From positions 25,820,210 through 25,884,209 of the forward strand of contig JABAKD010000002.1 in NCBI GenBank assembly GCA_012845835.1: 64,000 nucleotides of DNA, given 5' to 3'. The notes below the pieces were generated by a model. It was not told the DNA's origin and made no database searches. It saw nothing but the letters and a program-made list of their open reading frames with translations. Shown piece by piece: positions 63,809-64,000 of this stretch. How positions within the stretch are numbered: the first letter of the stretch is position 1; the number at the start of each line of letters is the position of its first letter. This DNA comes from Undaria pinnatifida (taxonomy: Eukaryota; Sar; Phaeophyceae; Laminariales; Alariaceae). The position numbers and the translations under genes are program-made.

Positions 63809-64000
63809 CTGATGGTACGTGCAAGATAAGTACACACATTTATATATACCACGCGATGCGATAATGCGTTAGCAGACGCAGCAAATGGCACGGCGGACCA
63901 ACCTAAAATAAAGCATGCCCAACAGGATGGGTTCAGCTCTGCGCCACCTGACGGTACACATATACTCCATGTGGTTAGACATGATGCGATGAAGCGTTCG

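Noticed and set aside
1-64000. CRISPR arrays, bacterial operons or phage modules
   Set aside because: No spaced direct-repeat arrays and no prokaryotic gene layout; tandem repeats here are minisatellites or duplications without regular unique spacers.
63809-64000. A further upstream helicase exon at the window edge
   Set aside because: A phrase resembling the exon A acceptor (CCGTCAG|GTGGCGCAGAGC) occurs near 63951, but a stop follows at once in the matching frame, so it is not called an exon.

Overview
This is eukaryotic nuclear DNA with large introns, dense dispersed repeats and three spliced protein genes. Every exon junction was rebuilt from reading frame, intron phase and GT-AG borders; all 15 inferred introns are GT-AG. 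The recA product starts with a signal peptide followed by a Phe motif (AGFVP) that resembles the ASAFAP-type plastid-import signal of algae with red-derived secondary plastids. A photosynthetic stramenopile is therefore the best guess, perhaps a brown alga. That assignment is inference, because no rRNA or organelle marker is present.

Layout. (1) An ankyrin-repeat gene on the minus strand runs from 27531 down to about 307. It has three exons, and its first intron is about 24.9 kb. (2) A nuclear-encoded RecA gene of cyanobacterial/plastid type is on the plus strand (27861-49939). It has eight exons encoding 432 aa, and a first intron of about 13.0 kb. These two genes are head to head, with about 330 bp between their start codons. 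(3) A repeat-filled stretch (49940-56553) separates the 3' end of recA from the 3' end of a convergent minus-strand gene. (4) That gene (63808 down to 56554, 5' end beyond the window) encodes the C-terminal 446 aa of a superfamily 1 UPF1/DNA2-type helicase, closest in motif wording to the ZGRF1 group. Both recA and the helicase belong to DNA recombination/repair families; whether they work together is not shown by the sequence.

Most of the window is intronic or intergenic mobile and repeated DNA. I see two tRNA-derived SINE-like families, a roughly 230-bp element with G/C-rich subrepeats (called family 3 here), a 747-bp terminal-inverted-repeat (TIR) element with a 3-bp target duplication, TA-flanked miniature elements, two large hairpin (foldback) structures, tandem duplications, minisatellites, long poly-G/C tracts, interstitial telomere-like repeats, and a 9-bp near-palindrome (TACCAGGTA/TACCTGGTA) scattered far above chance. 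Several elements are nested. No intact transposase, reverse transcriptase or integrase gene was recognised.
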